Notes: a model not told the origin generated them from the letters alone. A stretch of DNA of 64,000 nt from Paractinoplanes maris (GCF_023544465.1 NZ_JALPVL010000010.1:248001-312000), one strand, 5' to 3'; numbered from the stretch's first letter, positions 8,046 to 17,154 are shown. A program made the numbers and translations.

Positions 8046-9496
8046 GTCGCGGCCTGGCTGCGCACGGTGATCCAGCGGGTCTCGGTGAAGGCTTCGATGT
8101 TGGCCTGGGCGCCGCCGAAGCGGGAGCCGGTGCCGGAGGCGCCGACGCCGCCGAAGGGCGCGTTGGCCTCGTCGTTCACGGTCTGGTCGTTGATGTGCAC
8201 GATGCCGGTCGGGATGCGGTCGGCCAGCTCGACGCCCCGCATGGCGTCGCGCGTGACGATGCCCAGCGACAGGCCGTAGTCGGAGCTGCCGGCCAGGCCG
8301 ACGGCCTCGTCCAGCGTGCCGAAGCGGGCGACCGGAGCCACCGGACCGAAGATCTCCTCGGCGAACGCCGGCGTGGAGGCGGTGACGCCGGCCAGCACCG
8401 TCGGGCGGTAGAAGAGCTGGTCGAACTCGCCGCCGGCGGCCAGCCGGACGTCACCGCCCACGCTCGAGGTCACCAGATCGTGGATCTTGTCGCGCTGGCC
8501 GGCGTCGATCACCGGGCCGAGCGCCACCTGGTCGGGGGCCGGGTCGCCGACCGGCAGGTGACCCGCCTTGTCGGCCAGGCGCTCCACGAAGTCGTCGTAG
8601 AGGCTCTCGTGGACCAGGTGACGGCCGGTCGTCATGCAGATCTGGCCCTGGTGGAACCAGCTGCCCCAGGCGGCCAGGTTGACGGCCGTGTCCACGTCGG
8701 CGTCGGACAGCACCACCAGCGCCGAGTTACCGCCCAGCTCGAGGTGGGCGCGCTTGAGGTGGCTCCCGGCCAGCTCACCCACGCGGCGCCCGGCCCCGGT
8801 CGAGCCGGTGAACGAGATGACCGGCACCCGCGGGTCGGTGACCACGGCCTCGCCCACGTCGCGGCCGCCCGGCAGCACCTGGAGCAGGCCGTCGGGCAGC
8901 CCGGCCTCCTGGAAGACGCGGGCCAGCACGAGGCCGCCGGTCACCGCCGTGCGCGGGTCGGGTTTGAGCAGGACGGCGTTGCCCAGGGCCAGGGCCGGGG
9001 CGACCGAGCGGATGGCCAGGATGATCGGCACGTTGAACGGCGCGATCACGCCGACCACGCCGACCGGGGTGCGGCGGGTCATCGACAGGCGGGGCTCGCC
9101 GGACGGGATCAGCTCACCGTACGGGCGTCCGGGCAGCGACGCGGCCTCCCAGCACTCCTGCTCGGCGGTGTGCACGGCGAACGCGGCCATGCCGGGGATC
9201 GCGCCGACCTCGCGCACGTTCCACCAGGAGATCTCCTCGGCGTGCTCGGCCCACAGCGCGGCGGCCCGGCGCAGCACGGCGGCCCGCTCGAAGTGCGGCT
9301 TGGCGGCCCAGTCACGCTGCGCGGCGGCGGCGGACTCGGCGGCGGCGGCGACGTCATCCGGGGTCGCCAGCGCGAGCCGGCCGAGCACCCCGCCGGTGGC
9401 CGGTTCGACCACGTCGACGGTCTCGCCGCTGCCGGCCCGCCAGGCGCCGTCGGTGAAGAGGAGGTCGTGCCATCGGTTCTCGTCGAGCAGCGCCAT
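8033..9496 (-). CDS. NAD(P)-dependent aldehyde dehydrogenase, benzaldehyde dehydrogenase-like
   Basis: This 487-aa soluble enzyme oxidises an aldehyde, probably aromatic, to the acid. The nucleotide-binding segment is SFTGSTGAGRRVGELAG, the general-base Glu lies in LELGGNSALVVL, and the catalytic Cys in HQGQICMTTGRH. A PFGGVGASGTGSRFGG block near the C-terminus is typical of the XylC/vanillin dehydrogenase branch. Start ATG 9496 is preferred to 9532 because the extra 12 residues are not family-like. It is divergent from the sulfatase gene across a 125-bp gap that must hold both promoters. No pathway partner is nearby, so the substrate is inferred. Confidence 0.9.
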   Translation of the reverse strand: MALLDENRWHDLLFTDGAWRAGSGETVDVVEPATGGVLGRLALATPDDVAAAAESAAAAQRDWAAKPHFERAAVLRRAAALWAEHAEEISWWNVREVGAIPGMAAFAVHTAEQECWEAASLPGRPYGELIPSGEPRLSMTRRTPVGVVGVIAPFNVPIILAIRSVAPALALGNAVLLKPDPRTAVTGGLVLARVFQEAGLPDGLLQVLPGGRDVGEAVVTDPRVPVISFTGSTGAGRRVGELAGSHLKRAHLELGGNSALVVLSDADVDTAVNLAAWGSWFHQGQICMTTGRHLVHESLYDDFVERLADKAGHLPVGDPAPDQVALGPVIDAGQRDKIHDLVTSSVGGDVRLAAGGEFDQLFYRPTVLAGVTASTPAFAEEIFGPVAPVARFGTLDEAVGLAGSSDYGLSLGIVTRDAMRGVELADRIPTGIVHINDQTVNDEANAPFGGVGASGTGSRFGGAQANIEAFTETRWITVRSQAATYPF

Positions 9497-9621
9497 GGTC
9501 GCGACTGTAAGCACGGGTTTCGCGCCGATCAAGTCGGCGTTTTCACATTTCGTTCTGAACTTTGCGGGGCTCCGGCCCGTATCCGTGGGAGGCCACGCTT
9601 TCGAACCGGGGAGACTCCGCT

Positions 9622-11277
9622 TTGCCCAAGATCCGTCGCCTCCTCGGCGGCCTCCTGACCGTGGCCGCGGCCGCGCTGATCGTCGCCGCGCTGGTCGTGC
9701 CGGACGCGATCGCCCGGGCCAAGGCGGGAACGTTCCTGCCGGCGGCGTTCCTGCGGATCCCGATCGAGGCGATTCTGGCCGGCGCGGTGGTGCTGGTTCT
9801 TCCCGTCCGCTGGCGGCGGCCGTTCGCGGCGCTGTTCGGGCTCGGCCTGGCCGCGCTCGTCGTGCTCAAGATCGCCAACGCCGGCTTCCGGACGGTCCTC
9901 GGGCGCAAGTTCGACCCGGTGCTCGACCCGCCGCTGCTGCGCGACGGCTACAACGCGCTGACCGAGACCGACGGGCGCACCTACGCCAACCTCGCGGTGG
10001 CCGGTGCCGTACTGCTCGTCGTCGTTCTCGTCGGCGCCCTGATCCTGTCGTCGGTGCGGCTGGCCGGTGTCGGCACCCGGCACAGGCTACCGGCCCGGCG
10101 GGTGCTGGCCGGGCTGAGCGCGGCCTGGGTCGGGCTCGCGCTGAGCGGGCTGACGCTCTTCCCCAACGCGCCGGTGGCCTCCGACTCGGGGATCACCCTG
10201 GCCAAGTCGACCGTGCGGCAGGTGCCGCTGACGATCCGGGACGAGCGGCAGTTCGCCGCGGCGGTGCGGCACGACCCGTACGCCACGGTGCCCGCCGCCG
10301 ATCTGGTCTCCAGCCTGAAGGGCAAGGACGTGATCATCGGCGTCGTCGAGAGCCTCGGCCACAGCGCGCTGACCGACCCCGGCATGTCGGCGATCGTCAA
10401 CCCCGCCCTCGACGCGGCGAACGGGAAGCTGGGCGCGGCCGGTTTCCACGCGCGGACCGGCTGGCTGACCTCCTCGACCTACGGCGGCGGCAGCTGGCTG
10501 GCGCATGGATCGTTCCAGTCCGGGTTGTGGGTCACCTCGCAGCGGCGCTACGACGAGATGGTCAGCGGCGACCGGCTCACCCTCACCCGCGCGTTCAAGG
10601 AGGCGGGCTGGCAGACGGCCGGCATGGAGCCCGGCAACACCAAGGACTGGCCGGAGGCCGGCTTCTACGGCTACGACAAGGTTTTCGACTCGCGCACGAT
10701 GGGCTACAAAGGGCCCGACTTCGGGTGGTCGCGGATGCCCGACCAGTTCGTGCTCGACAAGTTCCAGCGCGACGTCTACGCCAAGGCCACCAAGCCGCTG
10801 ATGGCCGAGATCACGCTGACCTCCAGCCACGAGCCGTGGACACACGTCCCGTCGATGGTGCCGTGGAACGCGATCGGCGACGGCACGGTCTACGAGTCAC
10901 AGGTGGCCGGCGCACCCCCGCGTTCCGAGCTCTGGTCCGACCCGGTCAAGACCCAGGCCGCGTACGCGAAAACGCTCGCCTATTCGGTCGACAGCCTCAC
11001 CTCGTGGGCCGCCGAGTACGGCGACGAGAACACCGTGCTCATCATGTTCGGCGACCACCAGCCGATGTCCATCATCACGGGTCGCAACGCCAGCCACGAC
11101 ATCCCGGTCTCGGTCATCGCCAAGGACCCGGCCGTGCTCGACCGGATCGCGTCGTGGGGGTGGACCGACGGGCTGAGGCCGGCGGCGAATGGTCCGGTCT
11201 GGCGGATGGACGCGTTCCGGGACAAGTTCTTCGCGGCTTACGGCAGGTCGGACGGGGTCGCCCTCGGCCCCCGATGA
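9622..11277 (+). CDS. Membrane sulfatase / phosphoglycerol-transferase-like protein (LTA synthase type)
   Basis: This is a polytopic enzyme of 551 aa with about four hydrophobic segments in the first 190 residues and an extracytoplasmic alkaline-phosphatase-superfamily domain after that. The metal-binding Glu is expected in IIGVVESLGHSAL, the nucleophile region in TYGGGSWLAHGSFQSGL, and the C-terminal metal ligands in LIMFGDHQP. Members add or remove phosphoglycerol or sulfate groups at the cell surface. TTG 9622 with GGGGAG 10 bp before it is a better start than TTG 9562, which lacks a binding site. Whether it synthesises a polymer or hydrolyses an ester cannot be told; the usual catalytic Thr is not obvious, with Ser or Thr residues nearby. 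Confidence 0.82.
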   Translation: MPKIRRLLGGLLTVAAAALIVAALVVPDAIARAKAGTFLPAAFLRIPIEAILAGAVVLVLPVRWRRPFAALFGLGLAALVVLKIANAGFRTVLGRKFDPVLDPPLLRDGYNALTETDGRTYANLAVAGAVLLVVVLVGALILSSVRLAGVGTRHRLPARRVLAGLSAAWVGLALSGLTLFPNAPVASDSGITLAKSTVRQVPLTIRDERQFAAAVRHDPYATVPAADLVSSLKGKDVIIGVVESLGHSALTDPGMSAIVNPALDAANGKLGAAGFHARTGWLTSSTYGGGSWLAHGSFQSGLWVTSQRRYDEMVSGDRLTLTRAFKEAGWQTAGMEPGNTKDWPEAGFYGYDKVFDSRTMGYKGPDFGWSRMPDQFVLDKFQRDVYAKATKPLMAEITLTSSHEPWTHVPSMVPWNAIGDGTVYESQVAGAPPRSELWSDPVKTQAAYAKTLAYSVDSLTSWAAEYGDENTVLIMFGDHQPMSIITGRNASHDIPVSVIAKDPAVLDRIASWGWTDGLRPAANGPVWRMDAFRDKFFAAYGRSDGVALGPR

Positions 11278-11307
11278 AGTGGATCCCTCCGACCTTTCCC
11301 GGAGGGC

Positions 11308-12465
11308 TTGTGTCCACCGTGGACGTGCCGTGAGGCTGACTGCGGCCGATCACGCACGGCCCGGCAGGCGCCCTACGTCGCACCGCGCAGCTTCGCGATG
11401 GTGCACGGCGCGATCTACGACGCGGTCAACGCCATTTCCGGTACGCCCTACGAGCCCTACCTGACCGCGCCGGCCGCCCGCCGCGGTGACTCCGTGGACG
11501 CCGCGGTCGCCGCGGCGGCGTACCGGGTGCTGATCTCGCTCTTCCCGGCGCAGGCCGCCTCGCTCGACCAGATGTACGCCTCGGCCCTGGCCGCGGTGCC
11601 CGGCGGGCGGTCGAAGACCGGCGGCATCGCGACCGGTTCCCGGGCCGCGTCGGCGATGATCGCCGCCCGGACCGGCGACGGCGTTTTCGCCGACGCCACC
11701 TGGAACGCCTCGACGGCACCGGGCCAGTGGCGGCCCACCCCGCCGGCGTTCGTCTCCGACGGCGCCTGGGTCGGCGACCTCAAACCGTTCGTCATCCGCC
11801 GGGGCGACCAGTTCCGCACGGCGGGGCCGCCGGCCCTGACGAGTGCCGCGTATGCCCGCGACCTCAACGTGGTGAAAGCGGTCGGCGGCGTGACCAGCAC
11901 GGTTCGCACGGCCGATCAGACCCAGTCGGCCATCTGGTGGCACGACCGGCGGCTGACCGAGTGGGAGATCGAACGACAGGTCGCCGACCGGCATGGGCTC
12001 AACCCGTTGCAGGCGGCCCGGTTCTTCGCGATCGCCGAGATCGCCAACGCCGACTCGCTGATCGCCTGTTTCAACGAGAAGTAGCGCTGGAACTTCTGGC
12101 GTCCGGTCACAGCCGTGCCGGAAGCGGCGTCGGACGGCAACCCGCTCACGACGGCCGACCCGAGCTGGACGCCGCTGCTGATCACGCCGCCGTTCCCCGA
12201 CTACACGTCGGGCCACACCTGTTCGACGTCGACCATCATGTCCACCATGCGCGCCTTCTTCGGCCGCGACGACATCCCGTTCTCGGCCTACAGCGCCGAT
12301 TCCGGCACCACGCGGTCGTTCCCGAGCTTCTCGGCCGCACTCGACGAGGTTGTCGAGGCCCGCGTCTGGGGCGGGGTCCACTACCGCTCGGCCGATGTGC
12401 AGGGCGCGCGGATCGGCGCGGGCGTGGCCAAGTACGTGCTGGCACACGAGTTCCGCCGCCGCTGA
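11308..12465 (+). pseudogene. Vanadium-dependent haloperoxidase / PAP2-family gene broken by an in-frame TAG and lacking its 5' end
   Basis: Two parts in the same frame, 11308-12081 and 12085-12465, read as one protein once TAG at 12082 is ignored. The block around the stop, FNEK-stop-RWNFWRPVTA, is the family's conserved KYxWNFWRPVTA stretch, so the stop sits where Tyr is normal and is one base from TAC. Downstream PFPDYTSGHT and VWGGVHYRSADVQG carry the vanadate-pocket His and Arg/His motifs. At the 5' end, no signal peptide or conserved N-terminus precedes RSFAMVHGAIYDAVNAI; the leader is out-of-character sequence. Both defects point to a decaying gene. Active relatives oxidise halides or act as secreted phosphatases. 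Confidence 0.82.
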
Positions 12466-12549
12466 ACGTTGAGGCTCCGTTCGTGCGCCCTGCCGTCTCC
12501 ACCGCTCAGGAGGAGGCTGACTTGGGCGAGTTGCTCGGGGGCGGGGTCT

Positions 12550-13209
12550 CTATTCCGGCGGACGGGTGAACGAGTCGGGGAACGGGGCGGTGTCGACGTC
12601 GGACTCGGCTCCGATTTCGGCTTCGGCTTCGGCTTCGGTCGAGCTGGTGGGGGCCGGGCACAGCTGCAGGGCCAGGCGGCCGAAGGCGTCGGGCGTGGCC
12701 TGCTGGTAGGCGTCTGGCGTGTCCGGCTGGTGCGAGTCGCAGAGCACGACCCCGGTGGTGGCGTCGGACCAGCCCTGGAACGTTCCCCGCAAAGCCGGGT
12801 CACAGCGCACCTCGAAATCGGCGGTGACGCGGTCGACGCCCTGGTAGACGATCGTGAGCGCGCCCCCGGGGGCGGAGTAGGTGAACGCGGAGGGGGTGGG
12901 TTCCGGCGACTTCGCCAGCACGGGGCGCCCGGCGTCGGAGCGGAGCGAGGCGGCCAGCCGGCCGAGCCAGGAGCCGGGTGCGTCGAAGCCGGTGATCGAC
13001 GGCTCGAACGGCTCGTCGACTAGGGTGGTGTCCCTGCCCCCGTGGTAGAGCGTGGCCTTGGTCAGCGTCGGCTCGGTGCGGCTCGGCGACCAGCTGAGGA
13101 GGTCGGCGGTGGGCTCGCAGCCGGACGGAACACGGTGAACGGGCGGCGGTGCGGCGCAACCCGTGGCGAGCAGAGTCGCCACCAGGGCCGCCCGCCTCAT
13201 CATGATCAC
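12550..13209 (-). CDS. Putative lipoprotein, function unknown
   Basis: This 219-aa exported protein has a short charged start (MIMMRR), an Ala/Leu hydrophobic core and lipobox LATGC; ATG 13200 is an equally possible start. The mature region has six further Cys or so and ends in a low-complexity Ala-Glu run (EAEAEAEIG) encoded by GGCTTC hexamer repeats near 12615-12640. I do not recognise the fold. It is convergent with the haloperoxidase remnant and separated from the nucleotidyltransferase gene by a 175-bp spacer containing a 60-bp-period repeat. Confidence 0.7.
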   Translation of the reverse strand: MIMMRRAALVATLLATGCAAPPPVHRVPSGCEPTADLLSWSPSRTEPTLTKATLYHGGRDTTLVDEPFEPSITGFDAPGSWLGRLAASLRSDAGRPVLAKSPEPTPSAFTYSAPGGALTIVYQGVDRVTADFEVRCDPALRGTFQGWSDATTGVVLCDSHQPDTPDAYQQATPDAFGRLALQLCPAPTSSTEAEAEAEIGAESDVDTAPFPDSFTRPPE

Positions 13210-13226
13210 GGCGGGCAGCCTAGCGA

Positions 13227-13329
13227 CTCCTCGTGTCCCGTCTCCTCGTGATCCCGGTGGGAGCTGAGCGTTTCGTCGTGTCCCGCCTCTTCGTGTCCCG
13301 TCTCCTCGTGATCCCGCGGGAGCTCAGCG
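13227..13329. repeat. Two-copy direct repeat, 60-bp period
   Basis: A block beginning TCGTGTCCCGTCTCCTCGTG occurs at 13231 and again at 13291, each followed by a GGGAGCT(G/C)AGCG element. Fragments of the unit also appear between the copies. It fills most of the gap between the lipoprotein and nucleotidyltransferase genes, both on the minus strand. Confidence 0.7.
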
Positions 13330-13384
13330 CCTCGTCGGGTCCCCGCACCTGGTATGAAACCGGGGCTGAACGCGCGGCGCGTAC

Positions 13385-14110
13385 CTACCCCGGCTGCGGG
13401 GTGTGGCGGAGGGCGAGTGCGAGGAGGACGGCGATTCCGGGCTCGTCGACGACGGTGGTGGGATCGCCCTCGTACTGCTGGAGGGCCTGCCGGACGGCGA
13501 GCAGCGACGGGTCCCGCGCGAGCGCCCAGCGGGCGGCGTCGGCCTTGGGGGAGTGGGTGTGCTCGGTGGCGAAACGCCAGATGCGGCAGGCGGTCAGCAC
13601 CATGAAGGCGGCATGGGCGGTGTCGTCGGTCCGGGTCTGCCAGGTTCGGAGCCAATGGCGGCCGCGGGCGATCACCCACTCGGCCGGGACGGGGGCCAGG
13701 ATGTCGGTGGTTCCGGTCAGGGCACGGCCGTCCTGGCGGGCCATCGAGAGCTCGGCCGGGAGGTCGGGTGCGGTAGCGACGCGGCGTTCGATCTCCGGAT
13801 CGGATTCGGTGAGACCGCGGCCCAGGTGGAGTTCCAGTGGGGGAGCGGGGGTCGGGTGGCGGGCGACTTCGGTGGTCACCACATCGAGGTCGAGTCCGGC
13901 GGCGTCGCCGAGAGGGGTGTCGCGAGCCAGGCGTACGAGGGAGTCCGCCTGGCCGTCAGTGAGCGGAGTATCAACGACGGCGAGCAGGTCGATGTCGCTC
14001 ACGCCGGGACGGAAGCCGCCTGCCGCCAGCGAGCCGTGCAGGATCACCGCGCGGCCGCCCGGGCCCAGGATCGCGTCGATGTCCCGGGCAATGCGGTCGA
14101 CTGCGGTCAC
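13385..14110 (-). CDS. Aminoglycoside adenylyltransferase-like nucleotidyltransferase
   Basis: This 241-aa protein has an N-terminal nucleotidyltransferase fold: HGSLAAGGFRPGVSDIDLL carries the GS motif and the paired Asp that bind metal and ATP, followed by a DUF4111-type helical domain as in AadA (streptomycin/spectinomycin 3''-adenylyltransferase). GTG 14110 overlaps the stop of the upstream tetR gene by four bases (GTGA), so the two are co-translated. The palindrome in front of the tetR gene probably controls both. Resistance is a plausible role, but many genomic homologues have no proven substrate. Confidence 0.82.
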   Translation of the reverse strand: MTAVDRIARDIDAILGPGGRAVILHGSLAAGGFRPGVSDIDLLAVVDTPLTDGQADSLVRLARDTPLGDAAGLDLDVVTTEVARHPTPAPPLELHLGRGLTESDPEIERRVATAPDLPAELSMARQDGRALTGTTDILAPVPAEWVIARGRHWLRTWQTRTDDTAHAAFMVLTACRIWRFATEHTHSPKADAARWALARDPSLLAVRQALQQYEGDPTTVVDEPGIAVLLALALRHTPQPG

Positions 14111-14514
14111 TTGCCGGCGAGGGTGCCGTGGAGGAACACCTCGACCAGGCCGGCGGTCGAGACGTCCGTATCCTGAGTGCCGGGAAAGCGGCCCCGCCCG
14201 GAGAACAGCCCCAGCAACGTGTCCGCGGCGGCCTCCGGATTCAGGCGCAGCTCGTCGCGGTCGGGCTCGAACAGCTCGCTCAGCACCTGGGCCGGGTCCA
14301 TGGCTGCCGCGACGCAGGCGGTCAGCACGGCGTTCTTGTCCTCGAAGACGCCGAGGATCGTGGCCTCACCGATGCCGGCCGCCCGGGCGATCTTCGCCGT
14401 GGTGACGCCCGCTCCCAGTTCCGCCACCGATGGCAGGGCCGCCCGCACGATCCTGTCGCGTCGTTGCTCCGCGGTCATCCCCGGCGCCCGGCGCCGGTCC
14501 GTCGATCTGGTCAT
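14107..14514 (-). CDS. TetR-family transcriptional regulator, short
   Basis: This 135-aa protein is shorter than the usual 190-220 aa. The N-terminal HTH is clear: RRDRIVRAALPSVAELG, then GVTTAKIARAAGIGEATI with a LGVFEDKNAVLTACV tail. The ligand domain is small but ends naturally at the junction with the nucleotidyltransferase gene. A perfect palindrome lies 8 bp before its ATG, so negative autoregulation of the two-gene operon is the simplest model. The reduced C-terminal domain could mean altered ligand sensing. Confidence 0.88.
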   Translation of the reverse strand: MTRSTDRRRAPGMTAEQRRDRIVRAALPSVAELGAGVTTAKIARAAGIGEATILGVFEDKNAVLTACVAAAMDPAQVLSELFEPDRDELRLNPEAAADTLLGLFSGRGRFPGTQDTDVSTAGLVEVFLHGTLAGK

Positions 14515-14521
14515 CCGTCGA

Positions 14522-14551
14522 CCGTACGGAGTGAGTACTCACTCCGTACGG
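14522..14551. promoter_or_regulatory. Perfect 30-bp palindrome, candidate operator of the adjacent TetR protein
   Basis: The half-site CCGTACGGAGTGAGT is followed directly by its exact reverse complement. It contains GAGTGAGTACTCACTC, close to operators used by many TetR repressors. The site ends 8 bp from the tetR start codon at 14514, where it would block initiation or overlap the promoter. Confidence 0.85.
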
Positions 14552-14613
14552 GATCCGGTGAGACAGCGGACCAGCCCGGACCGAGGCGGCCGGGCGGGTC
14601 CAGGTGCGCAGTT

Positions 14614-15168
14614 CTAGTCGTTGTCGGTGACCTTCCATCGCTGGATGTTGTCGTTGGCGTTGCAGGCCACGACGTACACCGAGAGGTTGCCGGTCGGCGG
14701 CGTGCCGATGCACTTGCCGGTGTACGGGTTCTGCAGCAGGACGAAGCCGTTGGAAGCCGGAACGGCCCGCCACTTCTGGTTGGCGAAGTTGGTGTTGTTG
14801 CCCATGAGGATCACCGGCTTGTTGACCCAGTCGAGCCCGGTGTTCACCGTGAGCGCGTACCACGCCGGGGCGACCGCGTTACGGAAGCGGAGCAACCCGT
14901 CGGGGTCCCGCACCCGGAGCCACGCCTGCGCGTAGACCGGGGCCCCGCTCGTCGGCTCCGGATTGGCGAACTCGGCGTTACCGCCCTCGTAGGTGTCGTC
15001 GGCGGCCAGCGCGAAGCCGAGGGCATTGACGATGCGGAACCAGCCGTCGCCGGCCGCGGCCTGGGCAGCCCCGCCCGGCAGCAGCGCGACGGTGCAGATG
15101 ACGGAAAGGAGAGCAGCGAGCAGGGAACGTCGTGCGATCAAGGTCAGCCCCGTTCGGTCGGTGAACAT
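14614..15168 (-). CDS. Secreted ricin-B-type (beta-trefoil) lectin domain protein
   Basis: This 184-aa protein has a Sec signal (ARRSLLAALLSVICTVALLPGGAAQA, cleavage after AQA) followed by one beta-trefoil. Signature pieces are QKWRA and QRWKV (QxW motifs), GKCIG and an ALAADD opening. No catalytic domain is attached, so it would act as a free carbohydrate-binding protein. ATG 15168 gives a sensible signal length; ATG 15231 is an alternative with a weak GGA upstream. It is divergent from the GH26-like gene, which is also secreted. Confidence 0.78.
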   Translation of the reverse strand: MFTDRTGLTLIARRSLLAALLSVICTVALLPGGAAQAAAGDGWFRIVNALGFALAADDTYEGGNAEFANPEPTSGAPVYAQAWLRVRDPDGLLRFRNAVAPAWYALTVNTGLDWVNKPVILMGNNTNFANQKWRAVPASNGFVLLQNPYTGKCIGTPPTGNLSVYVVACNANDNIQRWKVTDND

Positions 15169-15443
15169 CGCTTCGCCAAGATCCTGCGCCAGCCGCGGCG
15201 CCGAGCGAAAGACCCATCGACGTTCATTCATCTGTTGTCCGGCCGGGTGTCGCGCTGCTTCCGGCGTACGGCGGGAAAAGCTCAACCCCGGGCGTGCGCG
15301 ACCGATCGCAGCGGCCGAAGGGCCGCAGACCCGGGAGAACGCGCAACCCGTCCGCACCGGGACGGGCACTTGGCGCGCACCCGCCGCCCTGGAATCTCGT
15401 CTCATGCCCGGCGGACAACGGCCGGACAACAGGGGGAGATTCG

Positions 15444-16505
15444 ATGCTTCGTAAGTCCGTGTACTCGCTGGCCGCACTCGTCGCCGGGGTCGGCGCCGCG
15501 TTCGCTGCCGGCCCGGCCACGGCCCAGGCCGCCACGACGCCCACGCCCGCCGCGAAGCCGGCCGCGTGCGTGACGGATGCGAAGCTGGTCCCCAGTTGCG
15601 GCGTGCTGTGGGGCGCCGCCGCCGGTGGCTTCACCAACCTGCCGCGCGACGTCGAGCACAAGAACTGGGAGAAGCTGAGCGGCCGGACCGCGACGATCTT
15701 CCACACCTACCACAAGGGTGACGAGAAGTTCCCGACCGCGGCCGAGATCGCCATGGTGCGCGAGCCCGGCAAGCCGCGGGTGCTGCTGCTGAACTGGCGC
15801 GTCGAGTACGGCTCGACGTGGAAGAACGTGGCCGCCGGCAAGCTGGACGCGCGGATCGACGCGTTCGCGGTGCGGGTCAAGGCGACGCTGCCGGAGAAGT
15901 TCTTCCTGGTGCTCAACCACGAGCCCGAGGACGACGTGCGCACGGACGCGGCGTCGGGCATGACCGCGAAGGACTTCGCGGCCTCCTACCGCCACGTGAT
16001 CAAGCGGCTGAAGTCGAAGGGCCTCGGCAACATGGTCAACGTCGTCGCCTACATGGGCAACGAGAAGTGGATGGCCCAGTCGTGGTGGAAGGACCTCTAC
16101 CCCGGTGACGACGTCGTCGACTGGATCGGCCTGGACTCCTACGTCAGTGCCGAGCAGAACTACTACCACGCCGGTGTGTTCGCCGACCTGCTCGACCGCA
16201 AGGCCAAGGGTGGCGAGGGCTTCTACTCGTGGGCGACCACCAAGCACGCCTCGAAGCCGCTGATGGTGGCCGAGTGGGGCGCGTACCACCGCATCGGCAA
16301 GGTTGTGGACAAGGCGAAGCAGTTCAACAGCGTGCTGCCCGAGCTGGCCAAGCGTCCCCAGGTGAAGGCGATCGTCTACTTCGACACCAAGAAGGACATG
16401 TTCGGCGACCGCGACATCAGCATCAACAGCGCGCCGTCGAGCCTGGACGCGTTCCGCAAGCTCGCCGCCAGCCCGAAGTTCAACGTCCAGCTCCGGCTGA
16501 AGTAA
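15444..16505 (+). CDS. Secreted glycoside hydrolase, GH26/beta-mannanase-like
   Basis: This 353-aa protein opens with a signal peptide (MLRKSVYSLAALVAGVGAAFA, AQA-type cleavage). The mature part reads as a (beta/alpha)8 barrel with NHEPEDD offering the acid/base Glu and MVAEWGAYHRI the nucleophile Glu, as in GH26 and related clan GH-A enzymes. The WIGLDSYVS strand also fits. ATG 15444 has GGGGGAGAT before it. The gene ends at a strong bidirectional terminator. Substrate is unproven; beta-mannan or another plant or microbial glycan is likely. Confidence 0.8.
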   Translation: MLRKSVYSLAALVAGVGAAFAAGPATAQAATTPTPAAKPAACVTDAKLVPSCGVLWGAAAGGFTNLPRDVEHKNWEKLSGRTATIFHTYHKGDEKFPTAAEIAMVREPGKPRVLLLNWRVEYGSTWKNVAAGKLDARIDAFAVRVKATLPEKFFLVLNHEPEDDVRTDAASGMTAKDFAASYRHVIKRLKSKGLGNMVNVVAYMGNEKWMAQSWWKDLYPGDDVVDWIGLDSYVSAEQNYYHAGVFADLLDRKAKGGEGFYSWATTKHASKPLMVAEWGAYHRIGKVVDKAKQFNSVLPELAKRPQVKAIVYFDTKKDMFGDRDISINSAPSSLDAFRKLAASPKFNVQLRLK

Positions 16506-16522
16506 GAACCGCTTTCAGATAT

Positions 16523-16567
16523 ACGCCCGGCGAAACGCAGCCCTTGTGGCTGCGGCGCCGGGCGTTT
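16523..16567. terminator. Bidirectional hairpin terminator between the GH26-like and marR genes
   Basis: Outer arms ACGCCCGGCG and CGCCGGGCGT enclose inner arms CGCAGCC and GGCTGCG around a CTTGT loop, with TTT on one side and AAA inside the other. It lies between convergent stops at 16505 and 16591 and can serve both genes. Confidence 0.85.
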
Positions 16568-16590
16568 CTGCGTGTGACGGAGCCGCGGCG

Positions 16591-17034
16591 TCAGATGCCG
16601 CCGCCCCGCAGGTGGTCGACCAGGTCGGCCAGCTCCGGGATGTGGCGGGCGTCGGCCAGAGCTTGGCGGAGCACGTCGTCGTGGACCGGCTGGGCCTGTT
16701 CGAAGAGGTCGCGGCCGATCGGGGTCAGCTCGGTGTAGATGCCGCGGCGGTCGTCGTCGCAGAGGACACGGGTCAGCAGGCGCCGGCTCTCCAAGCGGTT
16801 GACCAGACGGGTGGTGGCGCTGGGGCTCAGGGCGGCGGCTCGGGCCAGTTGCTGCATCCGCATGTGCCAGCCGTGCTGCCGGCTGAGTGCGTCGAGAACC
16901 GTGTACTCGACAACGCTCAACTCGAAGCGGTTGGTCAGCTCCCGCTCGAGCGACGCCTCGATCAGCCCGTGAAGAGCCGCCAAGCGCCGCCACCCACTGG
17001 CCCGAACTTCCACCGCCGTGTCCGCGATCCCCAT
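16591..17034 (-). CDS. MarR-family transcriptional regulator
   Basis: This 147-aa winged-helix protein carries LSVVEYTVLDALSR, MRMQQLARAAALSPSATTRLVNRLESRRLLTRV (recognition helix) and the wing DDDRRGIYTELTPIG. It would act as a dimeric repressor responding to phenolic or drug-like ligands. The nearest divergent gene is the MFS exporter that starts at 17541, a common MarR target, but about 500 bp of repeat-bearing DNA separates them. Length and motif order are normal for the family. Confidence 0.92.
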   Translation of the reverse strand: MGIADTAVEVRASGWRRLAALHGLIEASLERELTNRFELSVVEYTVLDALSRQHGWHMRMQQLARAAALSPSATTRLVNRLESRRLLTRVLCDDDRRGIYTELTPIGRDLFEQAQPVHDDVLRQALADARHIPELADLVDHLRGGGI

Positions 17035-17154
17035 CGCACCTCCCGTAACGCCTCAATAATGCCGCGCGCCCGTCGAACACGTCAGCCGCGTCCAGTCCAC
17101 CCGGCCGCGTCCCGGTCCGGCGGGCCGAGCCGCCCAACCAGCCAACTGCTCCGG

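Noticed and set aside
12082..12084. TAG in the haloperoxidase gene as recoded pyrrolysine or programmed readthrough
   Set aside because: No context element is visible, the position is normally Tyr, and the 5' end is also damaged, so simple gene decay is more likely.
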